A stretch of 6,656 bases of DNA from Thermoplasmata archaeon (GCA_020350865.1 CP070726.1:530393-537048), one strand, 5' to 3'; counted from the first letter of the stretch, positions 1-5,990 are shown. Numbers and translations: made by a program. Notes: generated from the sequence alone by a model not told the origin.

Positions 1-1060
1 AGGGAACGGATATTTTCAGGGTCATGGTGGCCGTGTGCCCCGCGGGAACGAAGACCTGGTACTGCTCAGTAGAGCCGTTGTAAATCTTGGCCCAATCTTT
101 CTTTGTTCCCTCAATGTAAAATTCGAATGTGTCATCTCCCGTGCCCTTGTTTCTGGCAATTATGGTGAAATTATAGAATTCCCCGGGTTTTATGGATGCC
201 GATGACGGCGTGCCGTCTATCTCCACTTCGTAGACCGGATTGACCTGTATCGTTATTCCCAGCGTGTCATAGGTTAGACCCGTCACATCGCCTTCGGAAG
301 TAACGGTCAGTGTCACCAGGATATCGCCTGCATCGTGAGCGGCATCCACTGTGAGGTTGTAATAGATGAATGTGAACTCACCGGAGCCCAAAGTGACATC
401 GGGTACGCTCCACGCCCCCAGTTCGTCGCCGGTTGCTGATAGGACGAAGGTATCGTTGCCGTTGCCCTCGTTCGTGATCTTGATTTCGAAGGACACCATT
501 TCACCGGGGTCGGCTGCCTTTGTATCCTGCGTGGTGGTCACAAGAACCCCGAAAGCCTGAACCACGTTGGCCCGCAGCTGTAGTGAATCCTGGCAGCCCA
601 CCTCCCCCTCATGGCCGATGACCACGGCAGTGACGTTCACAACCGCGGATTCCTCGAACTCAGCACCGCTCGGCGCTCTAACCGTCACCGGTTCCGAGAC
701 ATTGTTACCCACACCCATTTGCACCCCGGGAACGATGATCGTACCAGAGGGGGTCACCGTCCACCCGGCAGCAAGGCTCTCCGCGTCAAGCTCCACCGCG
801 AGGTTGATGTCCTCCCCTGGATTGAGGTCACCTGTATTCACGATGTCCACCTTGTATGTGTAATCGACTCCCGGCGTGACATCGGCTATGCCGTTTGCAG
901 GGGTGTTATACAGGACCGTAACACCGTAATCCCCTCCCCGTGCGTGGCTAGATACAACCAGCAGCACAACAACGATTCCCAAAAACACGAGCAGTCCAAT
1001 AAACACTCGATACGACACGCTCTTCACAAAAATATCCATGGCATCAGAATCTTGGCGCAT
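1..1060 (-). CDS. Membrane-anchored surface protein with NEW3/CARDB-like domains (partial, C-terminus outside window)
   Basis: The minus-strand frame is open from an ATG at 1060 to the left edge, giving 353 residues with no stop. Residues 1-17 are polar, and residues 18-37 (YRVFIGLLVFLGIVVVLLVV) form one hydrophobic helix, so the protein is probably a signal-anchored or secreted envelope protein. Three beta-sandwich-like units follow, at about 45-165, 166-275 and 276-353+. Each has a 'PGE..x(F/Y)xxxIxNxGxGxDTF' type core (PGEMVSFEIKITNEGNGNDTF; PGEFYNFTIIARNKGTGDDTF). That pattern is typical of the NPCBM-associated NEW3 and CARDB adhesion-like domains found on archaeal surfaces. Several N-x-S/T sequons suggest glycosylation. 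The start is supported by GAGGG (1067-1071), 6 nt before the ATG; an in-frame ATG at 1039 is the alternative. The gene has its own TATA box, so it need not be co-transcribed with its upstream neighbour. The exact role is unknown; structural or adhesive is the best guess. Confidence 0.85.
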   Translation of the reverse strand, partial: MRQDSDAMDIFVKSVSYRVFIGLLVFLGIVVVLLVVSSHARGGDYGVTVLYNTPANGIADVTPGVDYTYKVDIVNTGDLNPGEDINLAVELDAESLAAGWTVTPSGTIIVPGVQMGVGNNVSEPVTVRAPSGAEFEESAVVNVTAVVIGHEGEVGCQDSLQLRANVVQAFGVLVTTTQDTKAADPGEMVSFEIKITNEGNGNDTFVLSATGDELGAWSVPDVTLGSGEFTFIYYNLTVDAAHDAGDILVTLTVTSEGDVTGLTYDTLGITIQVNPVYEVEIDGTPSSASIKPGEFYNFTIIARNKGTGDDTFEFYIEGTKKDWAKIYNGSTEQYQVFVPAGHTATMTLKISVP

Positions 1061-1067
1061 GTAAATC

Positions 1068-1079
1068 CCTCAACTGAGG
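1068..1079 (-). promoter_or_regulatory. Ribosome-binding site inside a small inverted repeat
   Basis: The plus strand reads CCTCA-AC-TGAGG. In the minus-strand transcript, CCTC-AGTT-GAGG can fold into a 4-bp stem whose 3' arm is the GAGGG Shine-Dalgarno sequence of the gene starting at 1060. This could modestly mask the ribosome site, or the repeat could be a chance palindrome. The short stem makes a real switch uncertain. Confidence 0.3.
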
Positions 1080-1119
1080 CCGGCCCATCATAAGCCCTAT
1101 TGGTATCCATGTGGGTGAT

Positions 1120-1136
1120 GTATATTAAAACTTTCG
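1120..1136 (-). promoter_or_regulatory. Archaeal promoter (BRE/TATA) for the NEW3-like surface gene
   Basis: The minus strand reads CGAAAGTTTTAATATAC: a purine-rich BRE-like CGAAAG followed by a TTTTAATATA box. Transcription would begin about 25 nt further on, near position 1100, giving a leader of about 40 nt that includes the GAGGG ribosome site of the gene starting at 1060. The call rests on consensus matching only. Confidence 0.5.
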
Positions 1137-1206
1137 AGGAATTACATTGGAATGGGAGAGAAAGTTGTGTTCTTCTGGATTTTAGTTTTCATAGCCGCTG
1201 AGATAT

Positions 1207-1244
1207 AAAAAAGATTTGAAACATGCTGATCGATAGAAAGATCA
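1207..1244 (-). terminator. Probable terminator of the propeller/Ig surface gene
   Basis: The minus-strand RNA can form a weak 5-bp stem TGATC/GATCA (1240-1244 with 1227-1231), which includes the TGA stop codon. A T6 run (1207-1212) inside ATCTTTTTTATAT follows about 30 nt after the stop. Archaeal RNA polymerase terminates at T-rich tracts, so the T run is the main evidence and the stem is secondary. Confidence 0.4.
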
Positions 1245-3878
1245 TATCTTTCCGCTCAGCCCGCAGTGGGGGCATTGAATTCCGGGGCTCGAAATGTCGG
1301 CCTGGAATGAGTTGTTGCATCCCGGGCATCTCAGGGTGCGCATACCGGATGGCAATGGTGTGAATTCCGGGAGATCCCCCTCAAAAATGGCCTCGGGTTC
1401 TGATTTTTTTCTTGATAGGAGGGTAACTACCGCGATGAAGGCAATCAGGATTATAACACCAAAGAGAAGCAGCATTTCCCACGGAATCGCCCATCCATTG
1501 TCCACATCTATAATGAAGGTCTCCACATAATGTTCGCCTTCGTTGTCTGTAACCCTAATCCTGATGGTGTGGTTCCCGTTCGAAAGATCGGTCGTGTCCA
1601 AATCGTAGCTCCAGGGTGTTGCGTTTCCCACCTCCTCCCATTCCCCGTCATCGATCTGGATCTCTATTTTCGTTATCTCTCCGTCGTCATCTGCAGCCGT
1701 CCCCTCAATCGTAATGGTTTCGGAGGCCTTGTCCGGGAGCTCAGAGGTTACAGTGAGTGTTGGCTCATGGGGATTGTCCACATACACCGAAACCGTGGCT
1801 AAGGCCGAGTGATCGTATTCGTCCGAGGCCCTGGCGGTTATGACATGGTCACCGTCATCCACTGCCGTCGTATCCCAGCTGTACGTCCAATCCGCATTGC
1901 CCTGGGCATCCTCCCAGGAGCCATCGATTCTGACCTGAACGGAGGTGATATTGCCCTGGCCGTCGATGTCTGATGCGCTCCCCCGTATCTCCACCGTGCC
2001 CGATACCGTTCCGCCGGTGGGGAATGTGATGGCCACCTCAGGCGGTGTGTTCACCCAGTTGAAAACGGTCACTGAAACGGATCGGACTTCGGAGTATTCC
2101 TCGTCATCATCCTGTGCCCTGACATATATTGTATAATTACCGTCCTCCTCCAAGGCCGAATCCCAGGGATAGGACCATGATGTTGTACCCGTGGCCGCAG
2201 TCCAACCACCATTTCCAATTCTGACCTCCACCTTTAGAACACTGCCGTCAGAATCTGAGGCAGTACCCTTCACCTCTAAGATCCCGCAGATGTCATCGCC
2301 CTCCGAGGGCGAGTTGATGGTCAGAACGGGCAGGATGTTGGGGGGTTCGTTGTACACTGGGACGTCCCTCAAGTCCTCTTGGGAGTAGTTTATGCCGTCG
2401 AAGCTCCTTGCCCGTATGGTGTGCACTCCGTTGGTCTCATCCTCGGTATTCCACAGAACGGACCAGGAGGTTGTGCCATGGACAGTTATCCATCCGCCGG
2501 AATCGATCTTGATCTGCACGAACTGTACAGCCTGATCCGAATCGTCGGCACTCCCCTGGATGAGAAAGCTCCCGGAGGCCGTCTCTCCTATTGCAGGCGA
2601 GATGATTTCCACGCTGGGAGGGAAGTTCTGGCTGCTTTCAAGGCAGAACTTCCGGTAGATCTCCCACTTCTGGTCCTGGTAATCCCTGTCGTCTGCCCAG
2701 ACCACGTTCACACTGTTGTTCTCATCCATGGCCACAACCGGTGTTACGGATTGGGAGGGATTTTCGGTGAGCCTCAGATCGTCAATCAGGGTGCTCCCAT
2801 CATCATCCAGCTTGGTGTAGAACACCTCCGTGTTCTCGTGCCTCTCGTCCTCCCATACGATGTGCATGTTGCCCCATCTGTCCATATCCATCACGGCATG
2901 GGATGCATTGGCCTCGTTGTCATTCAATTGGATCACATCCCCCAATAGACCGCCGTTGTTGTCCCGTTTCATGTAGTAGAGGTGCTTTTTTTCATTTGTT
3001 AACGAGAACCACCTGTTGCTGAAGGTCATCCGAATCATGTCGTCGGCGTCCACAGCTATGCTCGGCTGGAAGTGGTCCCCGTTTTTGAAGATCAGGGTAT
3101 CATCCACCAGTGTGTTGGCGGCATTGTCCAGCTTGGTGTAGTAGAGGTCCTGGCACTGGACGGTCCCGGTCTCGTTTCTGTCATCAAGCCATACGATGTG
3201 GACGTTCCCCTGGGAATCCACTGCAATGTCCGGAAACAGAGATTCCCTCTCGTCAAATGGCGTGAGGGCCGTATCATTTATAATCGTTCCACCGTCGCTG
3301 TCCAGCTTCATGTAGAATATCTCCTCCTGAAGCGAGCCGATGTCCACCTCCTCGCAGTAGGCGATGTGTATGTTGTCCCAGGAATCCACCGCCATGGAGG
3401 CATAATGGGAATAATAGGGGGCATGTGTCAATCTCAGTTCGTCAACGAGCGTGGTACCGTTGTTATCCAGCTTCTCGTAGTAGAGCTCCATGTTCGGGAT
3501 GGGCAGGGAATCCCTGGTATCGCTGAACACGATGTGGATATTGTCCTGGGAATCGCAGACCGCGTCCTCCAGATGCGAGCTGGCGGAGTCGAGTTCGGTA
3601 ATTGCGGTTTCGTTCACCAGAATATTACCATCCCTGTCGAATTTCATGTAGTACAGTTCCGGGGGACCGTTCCTGACATCGTTGAACACGAGGTGCAGGT
3701 TGTTTTGGGAATCCACGGCTATCCTGGGCTTGCTTGAGGTGACGTTATCGACCCATGTCAGTCTCGTATCCTCCGTCCATCCCTGGGGGGACCCCTCTGC
3801 AGGAGTGGGCGTTAGCACTATTACAAGCATTGCCAGCAGCAGACAAACGACCGTCATTGTCCCAAATTTTCCCTTCAT
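1242..3878 (-). CDS. Surface protein: seven-bladed beta-propeller, four Ig-like repeats, TM anchor, cytoplasmic zinc ribbon
   Basis: The protein is 878 residues long from the ATG at 3878. Residues 1-29 are a signal peptide (MKGKFG, then a hydrophobic core ending near TPAEG). Residues ~40-410 hold seven repeats of about 50-58 residues with the pattern 'xxAVDSQxNxHIVWxDxR...ELYYxKLDxDGxTLVDD', fitting a seven-bladed beta-propeller. Four Ig-like repeats follow at about 420-509, 514-606, 610-701 and 704-794, each with 'PxVxIxxPxxGxxxSGxxxIxGxASDxDG...VxIDxGxWxxxxGxxxWSYxWDT...DGxHxIxxRAxDxxxxS'. A transmembrane helix lies at 799-821, followed by a basic RKK stop-transfer and a tail with C851-x2-C854 and C869-x2-C872, a zinc ribbon on the cytoplasmic side. 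The domains suggest an extracellular binding or adhesion protein; a ligand cannot be named. A TTG eight codons upstream (3902) would extend the frame, but the TATA box lies directly before it, so the leaderless ATG at 3878 is preferred. There is no linked partner gene. Confidence 0.9.
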   Translation of the reverse strand: MKGKFGTMTVVCLLLAMLVIVLTPTPAEGSPQGWTEDTRLTWVDNVTSSKPRIAVDSQNNLHLVFNDVRNGPPELYYMKFDRDGNILVNETAITELDSASSHLEDAVCDSQDNIHIVFSDTRDSLPIPNMELYYEKLDNNGTTLVDELRLTHAPYYSHYASMAVDSWDNIHIAYCEEVDIGSLQEEIFYMKLDSDGGTIINDTALTPFDERESLFPDIAVDSQGNVHIVWLDDRNETGTVQCQDLYYTKLDNAANTLVDDTLIFKNGDHFQPSIAVDADDMIRMTFSNRWFSLTNEKKHLYYMKRDNNGGLLGDVIQLNDNEANASHAVMDMDRWGNMHIVWEDERHENTEVFYTKLDDDGSTLIDDLRLTENPSQSVTPVVAMDENNSVNVVWADDRDYQDQKWEIYRKFCLESSQNFPPSVEIISPAIGETASGSFLIQGSADDSDQAVQFVQIKIDSGGWITVHGTTSWSVLWNTEDETNGVHTIRARSFDGINYSQEDLRDVPVYNEPPNILPVLTINSPSEGDDICGILEVKGTASDSDGSVLKVEVRIGNGGWTAATGTTSWSYPWDSALEEDGNYTIYVRAQDDDEEYSEVRSVSVTVFNWVNTPPEVAITFPTGGTVSGTVEIRGSASDIDGQGNITSVQVRIDGSWEDAQGNADWTYSWDTTAVDDGDHVITARASDEYDHSALATVSVYVDNPHEPTLTVTSELPDKASETITIEGTAADDDGEITKIEIQIDDGEWEEVGNATPWSYDLDTTDLSNGNHTIRIRVTDNEGEHYVETFIIDVDNGWAIPWEMLLLFGVIILIAFIAVVTLLSRKKSEPEAIFEGDLPEFTPLPSGMRTLRCPGCNNSFQADISSPGIQCPHCGLSGKI
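1497..2621 (-). repeat. Four tandem Ig-like domain-coding repeats
   Basis: Four units of about 270-280 bp encode Ig-like domains (bacterial Ig, Big_7-type pattern) within the large surface gene. Conserved marks are an 'SGxxxIxGxAxDxDG' segment near the start of each unit, a 'GxW' in the middle, a 'W(S/T)(Y/V)xxxT' strand and a closing 'DGxHTIxxRAxD'. The copies have diverged strongly, which points to old duplications and not recent slippage. They probably act as a stalk that lifts the propeller away from the membrane. Confidence 0.75.
2649..3761 (-). repeat. Seven tandem beta-propeller blade repeats
   Basis: Seven degenerate units of about 150-175 bp encode the blades of a predicted beta-propeller. 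The most constant stretch at protein level is 'AVDSQxNxHIVW', seen as IAVDSQNNLHLVF, AVCDSQDNIHIVF, MAVDSWDNIHIAY, IAVDSQGNVHIVW and so on, followed by '(L/F)YY.KLD.DG'. At DNA level, the plus strand repeatedly shows GATGTGNA(T/C)NTTG...TGGGAATCC-like blocks. A count of seven matches the commonest closed propeller size. Confidence 0.7.
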
Positions 3879-3903
3879 ATCGATAATACTATTGGATACC
3901 AAC

Positions 3904-3917
3904 TATTAAATCTTTTG
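3904..3917 (-). promoter_or_regulatory. Promoter of the propeller/Ig surface gene, fitting a leaderless transcript
   Basis: The minus strand reads CAAAAGATTTAATA: a BRE-like CAAAAGA and a TTTAATA box. A start about 25 nt downstream would fall near 3880-3883, only a few bases before the ATG at 3878. That leaves no room for a Shine-Dalgarno site, so the transcript is probably leaderless. The box also touches the TTG at 3902, which argues against that codon being the start. Confidence 0.6.
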
Positions 3918-3975
3918 TTACCCAATATGAACCGATCTTTTTTCCCTTCTGGATGATGTGATGTAAATAAATGAT

Positions 3976-4011
3976 AAAAATTGATACTAAAACAGCTTTT
4001 ATGTTAGTATC
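3976..4011 (-). terminator. Hairpin plus T-tract terminator after the DUF6602-like gene
   Basis: A perfect 8-bp inverted repeat, GATACTAA (3983-3990) and TTAGTATC (4004-4011), is separated by 13 nt. On the minus-strand transcript the stem is followed directly by AATTTTTATC (T5 at 3976-3980). The first arm lies in the last codons of the gene and the stop TAA (4001-3999) is in the loop. The arrangement resembles an intrinsic terminator, with an AT-rich stem. Confidence 0.55.
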
Positions 4012-4685
4012 TCCTCTTTTCTGGACCATTTCCCGCAATTCCTCAATGTTTCAATGAATTTTGAGACAGAGTTCTCGTAATCAAAGGATTTCTTCTTGCC
4101 CTTCTTCCGCCATACCACAACCCAGATATCGGACATCTTGTAAAAACCTTTTTTGATATCCTCATCAGGAATCTTCTGTGATATCTCCATGGCGAACACA
4201 AAAAGGACGTATTGATAACCAAAATTCCGCCGCTCCCTGTAGAGGACCTGAAAATCGGTTTTTGAATCCCGGAGGGGCGCTCCATCCTTTCCTTTCAGGG
4301 TCTTGCCCTTCCTGTCCTTGAGGGATTTGCCGAAGATATCGCCTTTCCTTGCCATATGTTTTACCTCCACCATCAGCAGGGTCTGGCCTTTATCGGTTAT
4401 GACAAAGTCACCGTACCGTATCAGCGGAGGCCCTTTGTAGACGATGGCATCGATTTCCGGGCTGTGTTTTTTCATCCTGAGATCATACACAAAACCCCTT
4501 CCCACTTCACAGCCTTTCGGCAGATACTGCTCTATGAATTCCCTGACGATCCCCCCCTGGACTAGATCCCTTACTCCCTTCTGTGGCCCGTCAATCTCCA
4601 ATAGCCGCAGGGCGGTTGTATTCTTGACATACAGCTCCTTTGTCTTTGAGTGCCCCACACGCGGGTGATATTTAATCTTCTTCAT
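3999..4685 (-). CDS. DUF6602-like protein with PD-(D/E)XK-type core
   Basis: This is a 228-residue soluble protein without signal peptide or membrane helix. An N-terminal helix (GGIVREFIEQYLP, residues 44-56) leads into GRGFVYD and then SPEIDAIVYKGPPLIRYGDFVI (75-96) and LLMVEVKHM (103-111). The spaced D79 ... E107-x-K109 is the PD-(D/E)XK nuclease-fold signature, and E50 may be the extra N-terminal acidic residue. The order 'G-R-E-x-x-L-P...G...S-x-x-I-D-x-I-V-Y...P-x-x...VEVK' matches the DUF6602 family as I know it. After the core comes an unusual lysine/glycine-rich stretch (residues 113-140, GKSLKDRKGKTLKGKDG), then a strand YQYVLFVFAM and a basic C-terminal region (RKKGKKK) that could contact nucleic acid. 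Nuclease activity is unproven. The ATG at 4685 has GGTGGT 7 nt upstream as a possible ribosome site. The gene stands alone, with its own promoter and terminator. Confidence 0.75.
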   Translation of the reverse strand: MKKIKYHPRVGHSKTKELYVKNTTALRLLEIDGPQKGVRDLVQGGIVREFIEQYLPKGCEVGRGFVYDLRMKKHSPEIDAIVYKGPPLIRYGDFVITDKGQTLLMVEVKHMARKGDIFGKSLKDRKGKTLKGKDGAPLRDSKTDFQVLYRERRNFGYQYVLFVFAMEISQKIPDEDIKKGFYKMSDIWVVVWRKKGKKKSFDYENSVSKFIETLRNCGKWSRKEEILT

Positions 4686-4763
4686 GGTCGAACCACCGAC
4701 CGAATCCGCATTTCCAGGGATCCTGAGATGATCCTCTTTTCCCGGATGATCTGCATTCAGGGT

Positions 4764-4789
4764 AGGAGATGCAAACGCTGACGTCTCCT
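4764..4789 (-). other. Inverted repeat in the leader of the DUF6602-like gene
   Basis: Arms AGGAGA (4764-4769) and TCTCCT (4784-4789) are perfectly complementary with a 14-nt loop; inside it, GC-GTTT-GC could add a small inner stem. It lies in the untranslated leader of about 110 nt between the predicted start near 4800 and the ATG at 4685. The function is unknown and the repeat may be fortuitous. Confidence 0.3.
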
Positions 4790-4801
4790 GACCCTCGAAT
4801 C

Positions 4802-4814
4802 AGGGAATATCCCT
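4802..4814. promoter_or_regulatory. Palindrome at the predicted transcription start of the DUF6602-like gene
   Basis: AGGGA-ATA-TCCCT is a perfect dyad with 5-bp arms. It begins a few bases downstream of the minus-strand TATA box (4821-4828) and overlaps the predicted initiation site near 4800, a usual place for archaeal repressor sites. The overlapping CCCT-cgaatc-AGGG (4792-4805) would be an alternative pairing. No regulator can be assigned to it. Confidence 0.35.
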
Positions 4815-4819
4815 CCAGA

Positions 4820-4834
4820 ATTAATATTTTTCCA
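4820..4834 (-). promoter_or_regulatory. Promoter of the DUF6602-like gene
   Basis: The minus strand reads TGGAAAAATATTAAT, a purine-rich BRE-like GGAAAA followed by an AATATTAA box. It would start transcription near 4800 and give a leader of about 110 nt. A second AT-rich block on the same strand, TTTAATATTTT (4858-4868), lies just after the protease stop codon and could be another TATA box or the operon's weak T-rich terminator. Confidence 0.4.
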
Positions 4835-4876
4835 GGCTTGAGCATGAATCTCGGACGAAAATATTAAAGTCGGGTT

Positions 4877-5545
4877 TCAAGCTCCAAGTCTTGCCATTCG
4901 CCTCTCGATACCCTTCACTCCCAGCTTTTGCAGGCCTCCAATCAAAGGCCCCCTGCCCACCATCTCCGCCGCAAACATATCGGCTTTGGCATCATCCCGA
5001 TAGCTTTTGAACCACAGCGACGAGACCGCCAGAACATTTGCCATGAACCTGTTTGGAGTGTGTTTTGCATGATACAGCTCATGTGCCGCCACAGCCCTTA
5101 TCTCATCGGGCTCCAAAAGCTCCATGAGCCCCACGGAAAGGTAGATGCGCCGCCGGTGGGCGAAGGCCTTTATCTTCTGGGTGTCTAGCAGGAATATCTC
5201 GGTCGAAAACTCCCTGCTCATCCCCCTCATGAGATGTGTATCTCCGATCTCCAGATCACGCACGTACTTGTCGAAGACAGCCTGTACAACCCCCAGAATG
5301 ACAAATACCCCGAAAATAATGCCGAAATAGGTCCATACCAGCCCTACCATGGGGCAGGTCATCTGTCTGAATCCCTCGATAATGGCCACACTCGACGCAA
5401 TCTGGGAAAAGAACATATGCCTGGGTCTCTTCGTTATCATAAAGAGTGTACCGAGCAGCAGTGTTATCACGAGTATGAGGAATAGAATGAATCTTGTATT
5501 TGACTGCATGATGCAGTTGAAGTAGCAATTGATGGCTTCGAGCAC
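4877..5545 (-). CDS. Short BlaR1-like/M48-M56 membrane zinc metalloprotease
   Basis: The protein has 222 residues and two predicted membrane helices, at about 18-37 and 66-90. A peptidase domain follows: 'KAFAHRRRIYLSVGLMELLEPDEIRAVAAHELYHAKH' in outline, carrying H155-E156-L-Y-H159 (HExxH zinc site) and the SxGLxELLxxDE lead-in typical of M48/M56 gluzincins. The family's downstream glutamate ligand (ExxAD) appears as D185-A-K-A-D189, an Asp in place of Glu. BlaR1/MecR1 proteins are nearly 600 residues with a penicillin-binding sensor; this one ends soon after the catalytic core and has no such domain. It starts 4 nt after the stop of the BlaI-like gene, so the two form an operon. By family analogy the protease may inactivate that repressor. 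The GTG start at 5545 is chosen because AAGGAG lies 7 nt upstream; an ATG at 5509 lacks a ribosome site. Confidence 0.8.
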   Translation of the reverse strand: MLEAINCYFNCIMQSNTRFILFLILVITLLLGTLFMITKRPRHMFFSQIASSVAIIEGFRQMTCPMVGLVWTYFGIIFGVFVILGVVQAVFDKYVRDLEIGDTHLMRGMSREFSTEIFLLDTQKIKAFAHRRRIYLSVGLMELLEPDEIRAVAAHELYHAKHTPNRFMANVLAVSSLWFKSYRDDAKADMFAAEMVGRGPLIGGLQKLGVKGIERRMARLGA

Positions 5546-5549
5546 TCCC

Positions 5550-5909
5550 TCACTCCTTTTTGTATTTCCCCAATGTATCTGTTACCGTATCCCCGAAAGT
5601 ATCGATGAGGCTCTCGATTATTCTCTCTGAGATCTGGGAGCCTATCTCCTCCCTCGTTTGGGCCGGTTTGTAGAGGTATTTTACCTTGGTCTCGGTATCC
5701 AAAAGCTCCCTTTTGACAACCCCGGATTTCACCAGCCTATCCAGTGTGCCGGCGATGCATGCCAGGGACAGTCCTTCGGTGCATTCCCTGATGTCGCCGG
5801 AGGTCATGCTGCCCTTTTCCCACAGCAGCTGAAGGATTCTCACCTCGTTGGGGCTGAAGAATTTTGTGAGCCCTTCGTTTTCGATGTTGATGCGCGAGAA
5901 TTTGACCAT
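5550..5909 (-). CDS. BlaI/MecI-family winged-helix transcriptional repressor
   Basis: From the ATG at 5909 this is 119 residues, close to the usual 120-126 of BlaI/MecI. Residues 17-84 form a winged helix-turn-helix. They include FFSPNEVRILQLLWEKGSMT and IRECTEGLSLACIAGTLDRL, where the latter's SLACIAGTLDRLVKSGVV is the likely recognition helix; the wing is KRELLDTETKVKYLYKP. Residues 85-116 (REEIGSQISERIIESLIDTF...) match the family's C-terminal dimerisation helices. The Asn-Phe bond cut in staphylococcal MecI/BlaI is absent, so any cleavage site would differ. The frame can be extended to a GTG at 5972, but the 21 extra residues are atypical, the GTG abuts a TATA box, and the extension would contain an operator-like dyad. 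The ATG has GGGAG 8 nt upstream. A leaderless start at 5972 from a more distant TATA box cannot be excluded. It probably represses its own operon and the divergent permease gene. Confidence 0.85.
   Translation of the reverse strand: MVKFSRINIENEGLTKFFSPNEVRILQLLWEKGSMTSGDIRECTEGLSLACIAGTLDRLVKSGVVKRELLDTETKVKYLYKPAQTREEIGSQISERIIESLIDTFGDTVTDTLGKYKKE
5551..5556 (-). promoter_or_regulatory. Ribosome-binding site for the protease, inside the end of the repressor gene
   Basis: AAGGAG on the minus strand forms the last Lys-Glu codons of the BlaI-like gene and sits 7 nt before the GTG at 5545. It decides the protease start and indicates coupled translation of the two genes. Confidence 0.6.
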
Positions 5910-5942
5910 CTCTGCGTCTCCCTGTGAGTTCGAATCGATAAT

Positions 5943-5961
5943 CTTTACGTCAAGTGTAAAC
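5943..5961. promoter_or_regulatory. Operator copy 1 (CTTTAC-N7-GTAAAC), repressor-operon side
   Basis: CTTTAC GTCAAGT GTAAAC: a dyad with TTTAC/GTAAA arms around a 7-nt spacer. It lies downstream of the minus-strand TATA box (5974-5983), with its centre about 27 nt from the box, on the predicted initiation point of the BlaI-like operon. The TAC/GTA cores recall the TACA...TGTA half-sites of bla, mec and cop operators. Binding by the neighbouring repressor is inferred. Confidence 0.6.
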
Positions 5962-5973
5962 GGTTGCTCCACC

Positions 5974-5990
5974 TATATATATTTTTTGAA
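5974..5990 (-). promoter_or_regulatory. Promoter of the BlaI-like/protease operon
   Basis: The minus strand reads TTCAAAAAATATATATA. The TATATATA part would place initiation near 5953, inside operator copy 1 and about 44 nt before the ATG at 5909. A second minus-strand candidate, TTATATTAAG (5995-6004), would start near 5972 and give a leaderless GTG start. Confidence 0.5.

Noticed and set aside
611..1093. 160-codon plus-strand open frame rich in His and Arg
   Set aside because: Antisense shadow of the partial NEW3-like gene, which has a signal anchor, domains, promoter and ribosome site on the minus strand.
2379..2948. 189-codon plus-strand open frame
   Set aside because: Antisense to the propeller/Ig boundary of the surface gene; its residues reflect the repeat structure of the opposite strand.
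3072..3737. 221-codon plus-strand open frame
   Set aside because: It lies wholly antisense to the propeller repeats. Its own periodic pattern simply mirrors those repeats, and it has no promoter or recognisable domain.
1497..3761. CRISPR-like or mobile repeat array
   Set aside because: The periodic sequence is coding and degenerate, with units of 150-280 bp encoding propeller blades and Ig-like domains; there are no identical short repeats with unique spacers.
5550..5909. Toxin-antitoxin reading of the small repressor plus its downstream gene
   Set aside because: The winged helix and C-terminal helices fit BlaI/MecI, and the partner is a membrane metalloprotease with HExxH, not a toxin family.
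4877..5972. Beta-lactam resistance regulation by the BlaI/BlaR-like pair
   Set aside because: There is no penicillin-binding sensor domain and no beta-lactamase gene in the window, and the host appears archaeal, without murein. Only the regulatory logic is likely shared.
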